Below are positions 1-11,600 of a DNA stretch of 64,000 nt, in pieces. The DNA is taken from assembly GCA_034509925.1 (NCBI GenBank), contig CM067538.1, positions 3,277,001 to 3,341,000 on the forward strand. The letters are read 5' to 3'. Both the position numbers and the translations under genes were made by a program. The stretch comes from Hirudinaria manillensis. Lineage: Eukaryota > Annelida > Clitellata > Hirudinida > Hirudinidae. The notes below the pieces were generated by a model that had not been told where the DNA came from, searched no databases, and worked only from the letters and a program-made list of their open reading frames with translations. Position 1 is the stretch's first letter. The number at the start of each line of letters is the position of its first letter.

Positions 1-179
1 TCTGGGTTTGTCTTAATGTTATAGTAAATTGACACAAGTTTTGGCCCACGATCTTTAAAAAAAAATTGCAAGTTATTTTAACTTTGTTTTATTATTAAAT
101 TCGTCGACACAAGTTTTAATATGTAATTATTAAATTTTTTAAATATTTAATTAAATTTACTAAAATAAAAAGTCTTTTA

Positions 180-300
180 TAAATTAATATTCAAAGTGCC
201 TTCTGGATGTATTTTAAAGATAGGTAGCTCACGTGCACGGCGCTATATAAATGACATTAATATAATAAATATTATTATTATTATTACTATTATCATGCAT
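180..300 (+). repeat. Probable LINE 3' end with TAA-type tail
   Basis: A short unit reading GGCGCTATATAAATG runs into a run of ATT/TAA triplets. This arrangement is typical of the 3' ends of CR1/L2/I-like LINEs, which finish in short tandem triplets. No open reading frame is attached, so this would be a heavily 5'-truncated copy. The call rests on the tail pattern alone. Confidence 0.4.
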
Positions 301-688
301 TGTAGTATTATACAATTATACAAAATTCTGGACAAACCGTTTTAAGGTGTATTATGCTGGCATTATTTATCATTATTATGGCACTATTATTTTAAAAAAT
401 GTGCTAAATAATACCTTCTGGTCCACTAAACGATATTGATCCCAGGTTAAGATATTCACAAAAAACAACATGGAGAAGTAACTGGCAGTGGACAATTTCA
501 TCAATATCAAGGATTATCATTATTACGAAGATAAATCGTTACTTGTGGCCCAGATTGAGATTCAATGAATGAGTTTTTACCGGGTTGTAGAACATGATTT
601 ATTTGGCTCTCTGGTGACAAGTTGAGACCATGGCAAAGCTCAATGGTCTTGCTTTTGATTTTCTTACTTCTCTGGAATATACAAATAG

Positions 689-946
689 TTTTTGAGGTTT
701 AAGGCTACATTTTCCAAAGGTTCGCTTGAAGAAACTGGTTTAAAATTCATCATGGACCTTAAAAGCGTTAGTGCATTCGGCGATCTCGAGAACTTTTTGC
801 TCGAAGGCAGAGGGATCTGCACCACAGAAACTAGTGGTCTTTTCGCCGTTTTCAAAAAAGATAAAGGAGGGAAGACAAGTAATTTTGTAGCATTCCGCGG
901 AATTCTGCAAATGCGAAAGATTTGCGTTCCAACCATGAAAGATTAA
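689..946 (+). CDS. Probable 3'-terminal exon of an unknown gene
   Basis: An open frame follows a pyrimidine-rich stretch and an AG acceptor at 687-688 (a second possible acceptor is at 695-696) and runs to a TAA at 944-946. An AATAAA lies nine bases after the stop, which is what a terminal exon looks like. The roughly 85 encoded residues are well mixed and look coding: they begin near FKATFSKGSLEETGL, pass through a LEGRGICTTETSG segment and end in RKICVPTMKD. I recognise no family. The 5' part is either outside the window or in short exons I could not find in 1-688. The opposite strand is also open here, but it has neither a splice nor a poly(A) context. Confidence 0.4.
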   Translation, partial: FLRFKATFSKGSLEETGLKFIMDLKSVSAFGDLENFLLEGRGICTTETSGLFAVFKKDKGGKTSNFVAFRGILQMRKICVPTMKD

Positions 947-954
947 ATGTTTAA

Positions 955-960
955 AATAAA
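955..960 (+). terminator. Poly(A) signal AATAAA
   Basis: Canonical hexamer nine bases after the stop of the exon ending at 946. An AT dinucleotide run follows shortly after. Confidence 0.5.
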
Positions 961-978
961 TACATTAAATATTTTTTC

Positions 979-1000
979 ATATATATATATATATATATAA
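979..1000. repeat. (AT)n microsatellite
   Basis: Uninterrupted AT dinucleotide run of about ten copies. Confidence 0.85.
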
Positions 1001-3635
1001 ATATTTCTTGATTTTTTGCAAAAATTTGTCATGCCATGGGGTTTTTGCTTTACCAGGATCCTAAACCTTACTGCTAAACCTACTTCACTCAATTCAAATC
1101 AATTATGGTTGCAATCAATCAGTTAGAGTTGCCAGTAAGAAATATCACTTCAAATAAAATCTGTTTAAACTTGCAATAGCGTTCGACTTAGGATATTTCC
1201 CAAACCTGTCCAAAAAAAAACCGAAGCTTTATGATTTGACCCCCAAATCACTGGTAAGCTAATTTTGGGCACATTATTTAGGGATCATGGGTTTTCGGAG
1301 CGATAAATTAAAAGTTTTGTTCACTTTCTGCGTTCCCACCAGCCATCACTGTCAGTCGGTTTTCAGAATCCTTGAAGTCTGAAAAATTCTGATGAAAGTC
1401 CTTTTGGGTATCTTCTTTCAAAAACAGATTAGTTACATTCGTGTTAAATATGATTTCAATGCTCTTCATTCTATCACTGAAATGTCTCCAAAGATGAAGA
1501 TGCAGTTAGGATTTTTCGTCATTGCTTGCTTGCTGTCACGACTGTCACATTTTAGAAATCAAGCTTCCAAATCTAGACGTGCTTTTGAAATTCAGTGTTC
1601 TTTTTAGGGTTTAACTACATGTGCAAAATTACATTTCATGATGTTTATTTATGTTATTTTGTCAGACAATTTTCATTTACTCTTTGTTTGCTTAGCTGGC
1701 CGGGAATCACTTTTTTATTGCTCTTTTTGTTGTCTATGGAGCTGAAAGGAAGTCTTTAAATTTCGATCTATTTAGATTTAGATCGATTTAGATCTATTTA
1801 GATATTTTAACAGATAAAATACAGGGCAAAATAAAAACTTTCGAGCAACGTTTTATCAACATAAAGTCTACGACTAGGAGAGTCAAGAAACAATTGATGG
1901 CCGAAGATATGGACAGAAAATGGTACATTATGGGGCAGCATGGCAAAAAAGCCCTTTGACAATTTGGGTTGTTGAATATTATGTTTGGTTAGCAAAATGG
2001 CTCCCCTTTTGGAAATGTCTGAATTAACTAAATTTGTCATGCATTTCAGGAATAATAAAAAAAAAACAACCCAATTACTTCAACTGCCGCCAAGCAAGGT
2101 CTGGAAATTAAATTCCGTAGGTGGCTTAAGAATATCCGGGATAAAGGATGTGGAAATATAAAAAAAAGATTGAGAAAAAAAGTTGAGAGATTAAGCTATA
2201 ACCGGTTTTTCTTATTAAAAATATAGTTTGTTATCATTCGTGTTAAGCATTAATGATGTTGGTTTAACTGATTGTTGGGTCTTATAGGTGGAAGTTATAG
2301 GCACTATTTCCTACATTTCTGACAAATTTTCATTATCAAAAGAGATAAGACATGGCGGAGGGGATATGATAGGCTGTTTTCTGTAAAATATTAAGAATGT
2401 TGTGTGTGCCCCTAGAGCAGGGGTTATTCAAATGGCGGCCTAGATCCGGAATGGTGTGAAATGGGTCATAAAAGACTTGTTGTGAATTACCCTTTTGAAC
2501 TCTAACTTTACTCACAAGATAGAATGTGCAAGGAGATTTTCAATAATTAACCACTAAAAACCAAAAGTACTCCTGGAAGAATAGAACATCCAGCTTGAGT
2601 GCAACATCATGTGAAATATACCGCAAAGACAATGGAACTGCAAATAATTATTTTCTAATACACCTAAGAAATATGTGCTGTTAATTATCATTTCGGTCGT
2701 GAACTGGCTTTAATAAGATAAAACGTGTTTGAAAATCGTTCCTTAGTAACATAATTAAATAATAGAGAATGCATCTGGAAGAAAAGAGGCATTGCTGGAG
2801 TGCTGCAACAAATTTTTTAAAAATAATAAGGCAAAGGTTGTCATCTATCATATTAAGTAAAGTATGAACCTACATGAATATAAGATTAAAGTGTTTATAG
2901 TGGAAATATAAATATTAGAAATATATTAAAGTGGAAATAGGGCACAACTAACAAACATGCATTTGCTTAATGACTTGCATAGTAGGTGAGTCTAGTTATC
3001 CTTATGCATGAAAAAAGAACGAAGTATGTTATCTTTTATGAAAAAATGATTAGGTAATTTAAATAAGATTTGCTTCTTCTCTAAAGTACTAGCAGATATT
3101 GTCTATGTAAAAGTTAATAACTTGACATGTTTCTATGTTGACATCCATAAATTTGATGTGCCGATATTTTGCTGCTAGCTTGTAAAAGATAGGCTTCATT
3201 ATTTCACAATGGTTGCACCTGTAACGACAATATTTCAACTATTTAATGCCATAAACTACTTTCTATCGGCCCTAAAGTTTGGTGTTAAGTTTACCAGGAA
3301 GCGTAAAATTTTACGATAAGGAATCCATTCGATAGCTCCTGAATGGCTTTATCAAAACTTTCGTCATTCTCTATTGTGAAAACGTGTCTTCGATGTTGCG
3401 GCATAGTTAGAACTTTATTGAGAAGTGACGTCAGAGGTTGGCCGACTTATTTTAAGAATGTTAATAACGTACGTTTGAATTTATGACATTTATAGTCACA
3501 TCTTTATATGCTACTGATAACCTTTTTCCTAACACCTGAATGCATTGTTGTTTGTTTTGCTATTTTCATCGACAAAATTAGACAAATTTAACACCACAAA
3601 CAATAATATTATTTATTTATTCATTTATTTGTTTG
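1001..3635. other. Intergenic stretch, no gene recognised
   Basis: AT-rich sequence with only short, randomly composed open frames. It contains a small local repeat of the words GATCTATTTAGAT and GATCGATTTAGAT near 1765-1805. Near 2410-2455 is a hAT-like end: the word CAGGGGTT is preceded by CCCTAGAG, which resembles a hAT target site, but I found no partner end. Confidence 0.5.
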
Positions 3636-3738
3636 TTTATTCATCTTTTTGGAGACACCAAATTTATCAACACCACACAAATTGGATAAAGAAAAAAATA
3701 TAACGATGAAACCAAAGATTGCCCGAAAGTTATAATTA
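3636..3738 (-). repeat. Dispersed repeat, copy A (LINE 3'-end-like)
   Basis: About 100 bp that match the segment at 52250-52350 with scattered differences. Both share CATCTTTTTGGA, then CACCAAA, then AAATTGGA or ATTGGA, then AATATAACG and TGAAACCAA. Read on the minus strand, both copies run into an AT-rich tail of ATAAATAA-like words, as a LINE 3' end would. No coding part is attached. Confidence 0.6.
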
Positions 3739-3807
3739 TGAATTAAGTTAACATGCGAACAGAAGCCTGAGGACATCCCGTAATTTGGTCAACGGCTCAG
3801 TGAGGAT

Positions 3808-4448
3808 ATTTGGAGTAGAGATCTACAAGGACCGGTCCGCTCAAGCCCGGCCTACTAGACCTCAGACAAATGGACGGGCCGGCGTTCATTGTTTCAAAGT
3901 GGGCTTTGGCTGGAAAATTTGTTCTCAACTCAGATTTGCATATTTCACAGTAAATAACACTCCTTAAGTCAAATCAAATAATTATTTAACATTGTCCTTA
4001 ATACATAGAACTTTAATACTACATACTACTATAATAATCGATGTAATAAAATACTGTTTTCTGCATAAGAAAAGACACCATCCTAATCTTTGAAACGCTT
4101 CTGAACAACATCAAAGAATTTTTCCATGGAGTTTCATTCATATTCAAATTATTACTGAAATTTTATTAAGTGAATATAGAGACGAAATAATTGAAACTTT
4201 GAGCAATTACACGCTATGGTTTTTCAGAAAACTAGACAAAATGTAAAACAATGGATGCAGTGTTATTTTTGCATTATAATAATAAAATTCATTAATATTT
4301 TAAACATGATTTTGCATATCAGATATTATGTAGTGTTGTGTGATTATTAAGATCTTGTATGGGATGGGTACATAATTCGAGCGGGCCATGGTTTAAAACG
4401 GTAATTTGCGGGAAAAAATTCGGGTGCTCGCAGATCTCTAATTTGGAG
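3808..4448. mobile_element. Non-autonomous hAT-like DNA transposon with 8-bp target duplication
   Basis: The element proper is 3816-4440 (625 bp). Its left end reads TAGAGATCTACAAGGACCGG. The reverse complement of its right end reads TAGAGATCTGCGAGCACCCG, giving a terminal inverted repeat of ten identical bases (TAGAGATCTR-type) that then diverges. It is flanked by a perfect 8-bp direct repeat, ATTTGGAG, at 3808-3815 and 4441-4448. An 8-bp duplication with TA-starting inverted ends is the hallmark of hAT elements. The GC-rich subterminal sequence (GCCCGG, GGGCC words) contrasts with the AT-rich interior. I see no transposase, so it would be mobilised in trans. A related left end lies at 33788. 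Confidence 0.75.
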
Positions 4449-5714
4449 CCCAGGTCAAAACGCCCATATCTTCGCCCCCGACTATCCACTCCGGTTTCTC
4501 TGTTAGTATCAAGCAGCATTTTGCAATCGCAAATATCACTGCACGGATCTTCCCCGCCAACATCAGCGATATAAGTTTCCAAAATCGAAGCACTCTTGAC
4601 GGGGTACAAGCTGCACATCAAAATCTTCACTCATAACAAGAGTTGATGTGAGAGTATTGAATTGAATCGTTCAACCAGTAGACCGCACGAACGACTATAA
4701 TCCAGCCAACAGCTTTATAGCACAACAGACAACCGTCGAATATCTGGATGATAGCTGCGGAGAATATAAATCAATTCTAAAGCCATTCCAACGGCAGCAC
4801 ATTGTAGGGGCACTATCCTAATCTAGTTCGGAGACATGCACAATTCCGACTCAGTTGCCATATAGAAGTCGACAAACTCCGGCCTCGACGGAATGCATTT
4901 CAAGACATTCAGCGTCGCACCTACCCACAACATATACGAAGAGCACATTAAGGGGAGTCGCTTTGATGAAGTCGACTTTTGATCACTAAAATATATATGG
5001 AATTCTGACCCATTATTTGTATATTTGATTAAATCTTTGATTGTCGCACTTGTTTTATTCATTTGACTAGGCACGTAAATAACCGTTTCTAACTAATTGA
5101 AATGATGTTCCTGTTGTGATGATGTTATCAGAAATTTGTGGTGAGGCAGTCAGGGTTTCAATACTAGAGTTTCCTGGAGACTCATAAGCAGCTGAATGCA
5201 TTTTGCAGCAGTAGTTTCAACAACATCAGACATCAAGAAGGACTAACTCATCAGGAAGGTAGACAAGAAAACTTTTTGTTCTGAAAATATTGGGAAGCTT
5301 CCTGTTTTTCAGGTGAACCAAACATAGCTATTCATTGGATAAAACTAGCTGGCTACCTAGAAATCCACTCTGGACATTAAGATTAGTCTGGCAGAGATTC
5401 AAACACTTCAGTCGGACTGATCCAATTTTTTGCAAACCAACATTTTTCTCTACCATATAATTCAAAATTAGGCAAAAGCATCAACATCATAAAATTTTAA
5501 CAAGAACACGAATTGTTAACCTAATTTGTTGGTATATATTGCATATATATTATGTCACCATGTTGTGTAATGTAACTAATGGGACGGAGCACCACCACTC
5601 AGATGAGATCATTAATGTACAAAATTGAAATTTGTTGTTATAGAAGGGAGACACACAATTAAAAAAAAGTAATTAAGGTTATTAAAATAAACAAGGTTCA
5701 GTATTTGCACTTCA
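4449..5714. other. Intergenic stretch, no gene recognised
   Basis: A mixed stretch that is more GC-rich near 4680-4960. Open frames here are short and I recognise none. It ends at the poly(A) signal of RCE1. Confidence 0.5.
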
Positions 5715-5720
5715 TTTATT
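5715..5720 (-). terminator. Poly(A) signal for RCE1
   Basis: AATAAA on the minus strand, about 160 bases after the RCE1 stop codon. Confidence 0.45.
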
Positions 5721-5881
5721 ACATTCTTTACCTTCACTTGAATCACAACTGCAAGATTTCATATTTAAAGACCTCACTCATTGTATTTGATACCTTGGTG
5801 TACTCTGTGTAATAAGAGATCATGTAGAGAAATCATCCAACTTTTATAAAAAATAACAACTTAATTGATATACCTGTTATA

Positions 5882-7710
5882 TCACAGCTGCATTTGTACA
5901 TTTGTTAGGGGATATAATAACAAACACCACATAATGAATCCAATAACATAAGATGATATGAGTTTTGTTTTCATGTTGCCCGTGGTCAGCATTACTTCAT
6001 TAATATCAGGGAAACCCATGTGATTGCAGAACATATGAGCAACTATGCAAGGGAATATGCTGCCTAAACAAATTTAAAAAAATAGAATCAACTTTGTGAT
6101 TGGAAAAGTTGTAACATTGAAATTACCTGTCCTGATGAATAGAAATGCTGAATACATCCCAAAGATAGTGGTATACATAAATTGAAAACCTATTCATCAA
6201 AAGAGAAGTGATAATTTAAAGCAAAAATTACTTTCATTAAGCAAAATCTAATCAAGAATTAATGGCAACCATTGAAATTTCAAAAGCTATTGGACAAAGT
6301 TCAAGATCACTATACATAAATCAACCATCTGACAGATACTTTCAATTGTCTCCAAACTCATTCAATGATTATTTATGTGTGTGTAATTTGTGAAAGGGGA
6401 TGCAAAATCAAAAGATGTTTAAATTAAATATATAAAACACAATAAAATTGTCCGTACAAAAATCTTATATTCACCTGATCGAAAAAGGGCAAAAGTCAAC
6501 TTATTTCCTTCCTTTATGGATTCATAGATGTGATGGAAATGAGCCAATCCAAAGAAAAGGGGACACAAGAAAACTGAGGTTATGCGTCCAAAGCATGGCA
6601 CTAGAACGGGGAGCATGCAAGCTCTGTAAACTATTTCTTCTGTGATTGGTCCCTAAATTGCAAATAATATCTCAATGTAACATATTAATTATTTCTTATT
6701 CATCTTACTATAACACAATAGGTTGTGAGAACAAATTCAGCACTTACCATAATATGATCTCTAACCCACGTTAGACTCTTCAAATTGTTTTGCCAATGTG
6801 AGATGTCTTCAAATGTTTGTGTTGACATTATTAAATTGAAACTTTATATAAAAATGATTACAAACCATTATAGGAAGAAAAGGAACCATTATAATAACTT
6901 TGTACAATTGGTCCAAAGAATAAAATCTAAAAAAAAAGCTTATAATAAAAAGTTAATACATATATATTTCTAAATGTGAAAAACAATTTACAAGACCAAT
7001 GTCAGCAGCAATGTAGATAATATTGTAATGAGGATGCCTGAAGAGGTGAATCCCAACAACATATGCATAGGGTGTCCCTAGAAATTTTGAAATAACAATA
7101 TAATCCAAGATGAGTTTTTAATCTGATATTTTATTAATATGGTTAAGTAATAGATGGAAAACCTTGTCACTTTCTTCGCAACATGCCCAGAACACCAAAA
7201 GAGAAAATATGCAGGCAAGGGAGGCTCTAATGAATCTTAGCTTCACAGTATCAGGATGGTTGCGACTACAAATATTCGATAAATTTATATTTCCATATTT
7301 CAGAAATGCCTCACACAATGAATTTTTAAAATGCATTAAATGTTCTAGTGCCACATACTAAAGCTTTCCTGTGGCCTAAAAACAAATTTGATACCACTAT
7401 ATTTTAAAATATCATGAAATGTTGTGCATTGGAGCCAAAAGGAAAATTTTCAGGAGATGGAAATAAAATATTGAAAACGATTTCACTGATAATCAAATAT
7501 TATGTAATGTTGGGGTTAGTAACACAAAGTAGATATTGAGAATGTTATTAAAAAAAGAAAAGAAAAATGCCAATATATTTAGACATACCCAAGTTTATTA
7601 TTTGCTCCGACATAGAGAAAAATGACATACATTGATGCAAGTGAGAAACAGTACATAAGTGACTTGATTGGTGATAAATTTAAAGCCACATTTTCCAAGT
7701 TTGGAAACAT
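5882..7710 (-). CDS. RCE1: CAAX prenyl protease 2 (Ras-converting enzyme 1)
   Basis: ER membrane protease that removes the last three residues (aaX) of prenylated CaaX proteins such as Ras, after farnesyl- or geranylgeranyltransferase and before ICMT methylation. Eight exons, 5' to 3': 7710-7589, 7265-7163, 7077-6997, 6926-6866, 6806-6748, 6652-6475, 6189-6127, 6063-5882; 849 nt, 282 residues, in phase throughout. The catalytic glutamate motif EExxxR is TEEIVYR (E147, E148, R152). The histidine motif is LAHFHH (residues 178-183), and the third motif, HMFCN (H232, N236), is also intact. The protein is largely hydrophobic, as expected for a polytopic enzyme, and close to the usual length. The donor GTCTTG (exon 3) and the exon 4/5 junction are weak and were chosen by phase and homology. 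Starts 926 bp from TMEM67 in the opposite direction. Confidence 0.88.
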
Positions 7711-8636
7711 TTTAACTTGGAGAAAATCCGTCTCTAAAGAATCTCTGAATCATTCACCACGAGCCTTCACTGGAGTAATCGTATCAGTATTGCAAATTTA
7801 AGGTATTTCGAAGTAAACAATGATAAATCACGCCCTAAAATTAAAATAATTAATTTTATGAAAACATGAGACATTGAAGTTAAATAAAAATAACTAACTA
7901 AAAAACTTAAACGGTTTGAAAGTTATGTTAATAATAATAATAGTTAACTTCTGTCAGTCGTTTTCTGTGCCTCTATGCTCATGGTACGAATTTCCTGAAA
8001 AGGTTAATAATCAGAAATGTTGCTTTACATGTGCATTCGGTCAGACAAATTGGTGCCGGTGTAACTGTCTGAGTCTTTGTTTTGTTTTTTAATAAAAACA
8101 GAATTTTTATCAAACTCTAGTGAGCGTCTCTTTTCTACTGGCTGCTAATACGTTTATGGAAATTTTGAACGTAAGACATTGTGTAAGTTATGTAGAGGAA
8201 AAAGCACTCTATCAAACTCTAAAATAGGGGTGGACAAATCAAGGGCCTCCGCTATGTTAACTACGGCCCTCATGCGAAGGAGTGCCTCCATGAGTTACGG
8301 TGAAACGCTTAAGCTTAAAAGAATTCTTTTATTAGGAATGCTCAAAACATATTTGCACGTATTTTTATATCTTATGTCTTTCTGAGATAATGGCGTACTA
8401 TCACAGTAAAATCGACTTGCTTTTAAAATGGCTAACAATTGCTTATGCTAATGTTTTAAACTGGAATACTTTGGGAATTTAATGAAAATTTCCTAGGTAA
8501 TTATTATTAATTTTATTTTTAATATATTGTATTTATAAACATATATAGTAATTGTTTTTAAATATTTTTTATTTAGTTCCATTTAAGTTCCTTTTTAGAT
8601 GTCATTAGAGACGACGACTTAGTTACGAGTTGCGAG
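7711..8636. promoter_or_regulatory. Shared upstream region of RCE1 and TMEM67
   Basis: The 926 bp between two divergent start codons must hold both promoters and 5' UTRs. I looked for an RFX X-box (expected for a ciliary gene such as TMEM67) and saw no convincing full palindrome. I recognise no TATA box at a sensible distance. Confidence 0.5.
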
Positions 8637-11600
8637 ATGGGTGTCAGGGGCTTAAATTTTTTAGTTTTTCACGTTTTAACCGCTTTTTGCATTTTTGAAT
8701 TAAAATGCTATGAGTTTAATTATGTAAATCCAAGTGACTGCATAAAAGAAAGTCATGATGGATTTAATTACTTCTTTGACACCACTCAACTTTCATGCAT
8801 GCCCTGCAGTCAGAAAAGCGCATTTCAAAAGGCCAGCATTGATGGTAATGCATGCAACTAATTCCAACTCAATGTAATTTGATTTAAGTTAATTGGTTTG
8901 TTTTTTTTTGTCAGGGCTCAAATGTGTTTGTCAACCAGGATACAAAATTAAAAAAGTATTTGGGAGATATCTGACTTGCGAGGGATGTCCACCAAATCAA
9001 GTAAGTCCTGAAAATCTGAGAGACTATTAAAGTAAAACATTTGGCAAACAAAAATTGAATTTGTTTAATGTCATTCGTTTTTAATTATTATATTTGTTAG
9101 GTTCCTTCAGATGATGGCTGGGAATGCGTGCTATGTGATGGAAGAAACATTACAGGAGAGCTTGCATGTAGCGATTGCTCTGATAGGCACATTTCAGGTA
9201 TAAACGGCTGAAATCTGATAGAAATACTTGTTAATATTGTCATACCAACTAAATTATTAGTTGCTTCTGAGACATTAGTTGTCATCAGAATCATTTAAGA
9301 TCTGCTTTTGCTGAGTTTCTCCAGAATGTCATAAAGAATTTTAATGTTAATTTTAATGTTTTTTAGTTGAGAGACAGCTTTCTGGAGCCTATGCTGATGC
9401 AGGCAAATCAAAATGTTTATCTTGTGCAGAGAACACCGAACCCAATGAAGATCATTCCAGGTTTATATATCACTTGTACATTTGATTTATGGCATTAACT
9501 ATACTATTAATTTCTTAGATGCAAGTTTTGTGGGCAGTTACTCTCAATCGAAGGTGTTAATTCTCAATGCATTTGCCCTCCTCTAAATTTGGTAATTGAC
9601 AATTTCTTCATAAAATTGTTCAATCTTTGTTTTTTTTTTGTGAAATCATTGTCAACATTGCAAGAAAACCTGTATCAAGTTTGTTACACTGACTTAGAGG
9701 GTTTCTTTCCTGCACACTTCACAAAAAAGGCATTCCAAATGCGATGTGGCTTCAATCCAGCTGGCATTGTAATTCAAATGGTTCTTAGAAAGAACTGATG
9801 CCATGCATCATTTTTTATGATATCAGAAATTTAAGGATGTTTTCAAATTCATTGACCAATAATGTATATTTCTATCACTATATTTGTATTCATTGCCTGC
9901 AATCATAACTTTATTTCTCCAATTGATGATAATCTGCAAATAATGAGAAGGTCCTGTTATTTTACATTTAGATGGATGGATTGTGCTACTTATCTCCTGA
10001 TGACATCAACAACATTCCAAATTCAAAACAACTTGCCAGACTCAGCTACGATGTTTGCTTAATAATTTACATTTACTTTACAATATGTGTGAAATTTCTT
10101 AAAAATTTCTCATTTTTAAGGGAGTAGTCTTGGAATCGACTTATTTAAAATCACATGCTAGAACTGCAATCGGCCAGTGTGGAGTAAGTGCTAGTTGTTG
10201 AATTGATTTATCGGTAAATGTTTTTGGTCTTCAATTTTCTTTTTAGAAAAATTACCAAAAGATATTGGCATGCGAGCAGCTTGGAAATATGTGCACATTA
10301 AGCTTATATGACACCTCACAAAACACAGTTTGTGGAAGTTATTTGAGCATCATTCTCCAGTCATCAATTGGAAAAGAAAGGTAATCTAAGCTGAAATTTA
10401 GAACTATTGCACTGCACTAACCCTAACCCTAACCCTAACCATAACCCTGCAAGCCTTAGTTGACATTTAACAAATGCTTTCTTATTATTAAACTAGAATG
10501 ATTGAAATGATTAATTTAATTTAATTTTAGTTTTAAAATGCGTTTTATAAAGAAATGAAATAAAAATTTAAATGTTGGCCTTATTTCATGTCATTTTTAT
10601 TTATATAGATAGATGACTGCATTTTGAGGTTCAATTTTTTACATTTCTTTCATTCTTTTTGCATTCCTAGGCCAGTCAATATGCCTTGGTTGTTTTATGA
10701 AAAAGAACCATCAAAAGTCTTGAATAGTTTGGACTTAACAGAGAAGTATCAATTCCCCGATTCTATGCTTAACATTATCCTGGCTACTTATCACATCAAT
10801 GGATCATTTCTTGGCTTTTGGAAAGCTGAAGATGGTCACTTGCAGTTGTGCAAAAATACGAACAATTACTTGCAGGCAGCTTACCTATTTGGAACAACTT
10901 ATGAGCAACAAGTGTGATGTTACATTATGTCACTCAATGTTATTCTAATCTTCCTTAACTAGTGTTTTTTTCACTTAAAGTGCAAAGTCAGGGTTGATAA
11001 GCTATATGATCCAGAAGCCTATCCTCCATTATTATTTGATGTCTGTATCCTTAGACTGGTTTAATAGTATCAATACTGATAAATAATGCATTTATCCAAT
11101 GTTTTGAAATAGTCGTTATTAATCACCTTAATGAAAATTATTAGATGTTAAACAAGCGGTTGCAGGTGAAGCCAAGTTGTTTGATGTTCCTATCATTCCA
11201 GTAAACTTACAGAGTTGGAAAGATGATCCAAGCAAGAGTAAAATCTGCATTGATATAAAAATTTCAGACTGTTTCATTTCATACATTAACTTTAGCCCTA
11301 AGAGATTGTTAAGATATACATTACAAAGCCCAATACATTGTATATGGCTCCCATTTGGTTTCTGTTGTTGTTCCATCATTGAATAAGACCCCCTCACCCC
11401 TAGACAACATAATGGAATAAATAAATATATTGATAGCACGCATTTAAAGCGCATGCTTAGTTAATATGTAATGATCTTATTACATAATTCTAAGGATTTC
11501 AAAGCTTAGACTCTTGGAAGCTAACAAGAAGAATTTTTCTGGTTGATAATACTGTTGGAAATCAAGATGCTTCAAGTAAAAATTTAAGATATTTTATAAA

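Noticed and set aside
1807-2040. 77-codon minus-strand frame examined as a transposase remnant
   Set aside because: No catalytic or HTH motif in either strand, and composition is close to random.
2410-2455. hAT-like end CAGGGGTT with a CCCTAGAG flank
   Set aside because: No partner end or second CCCTAGAG was found downstream, so it is kept only as a note in the intergenic entry.
4319-4630. 103-codon frame on the minus strand with protein-like composition
   Set aside because: Its downstream half lies within the right end of the hAT element ending at 4440 and crosses the target duplication, so it is not a gene.
9589-9798. Open frame between TMEM67 exons 5 and 6
   Set aside because: It starts two bases before the exon 5 donor and reads through the intron. 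Exon 5 joins in phase to the exon at 9972, which gives the expected meckelin sequence.
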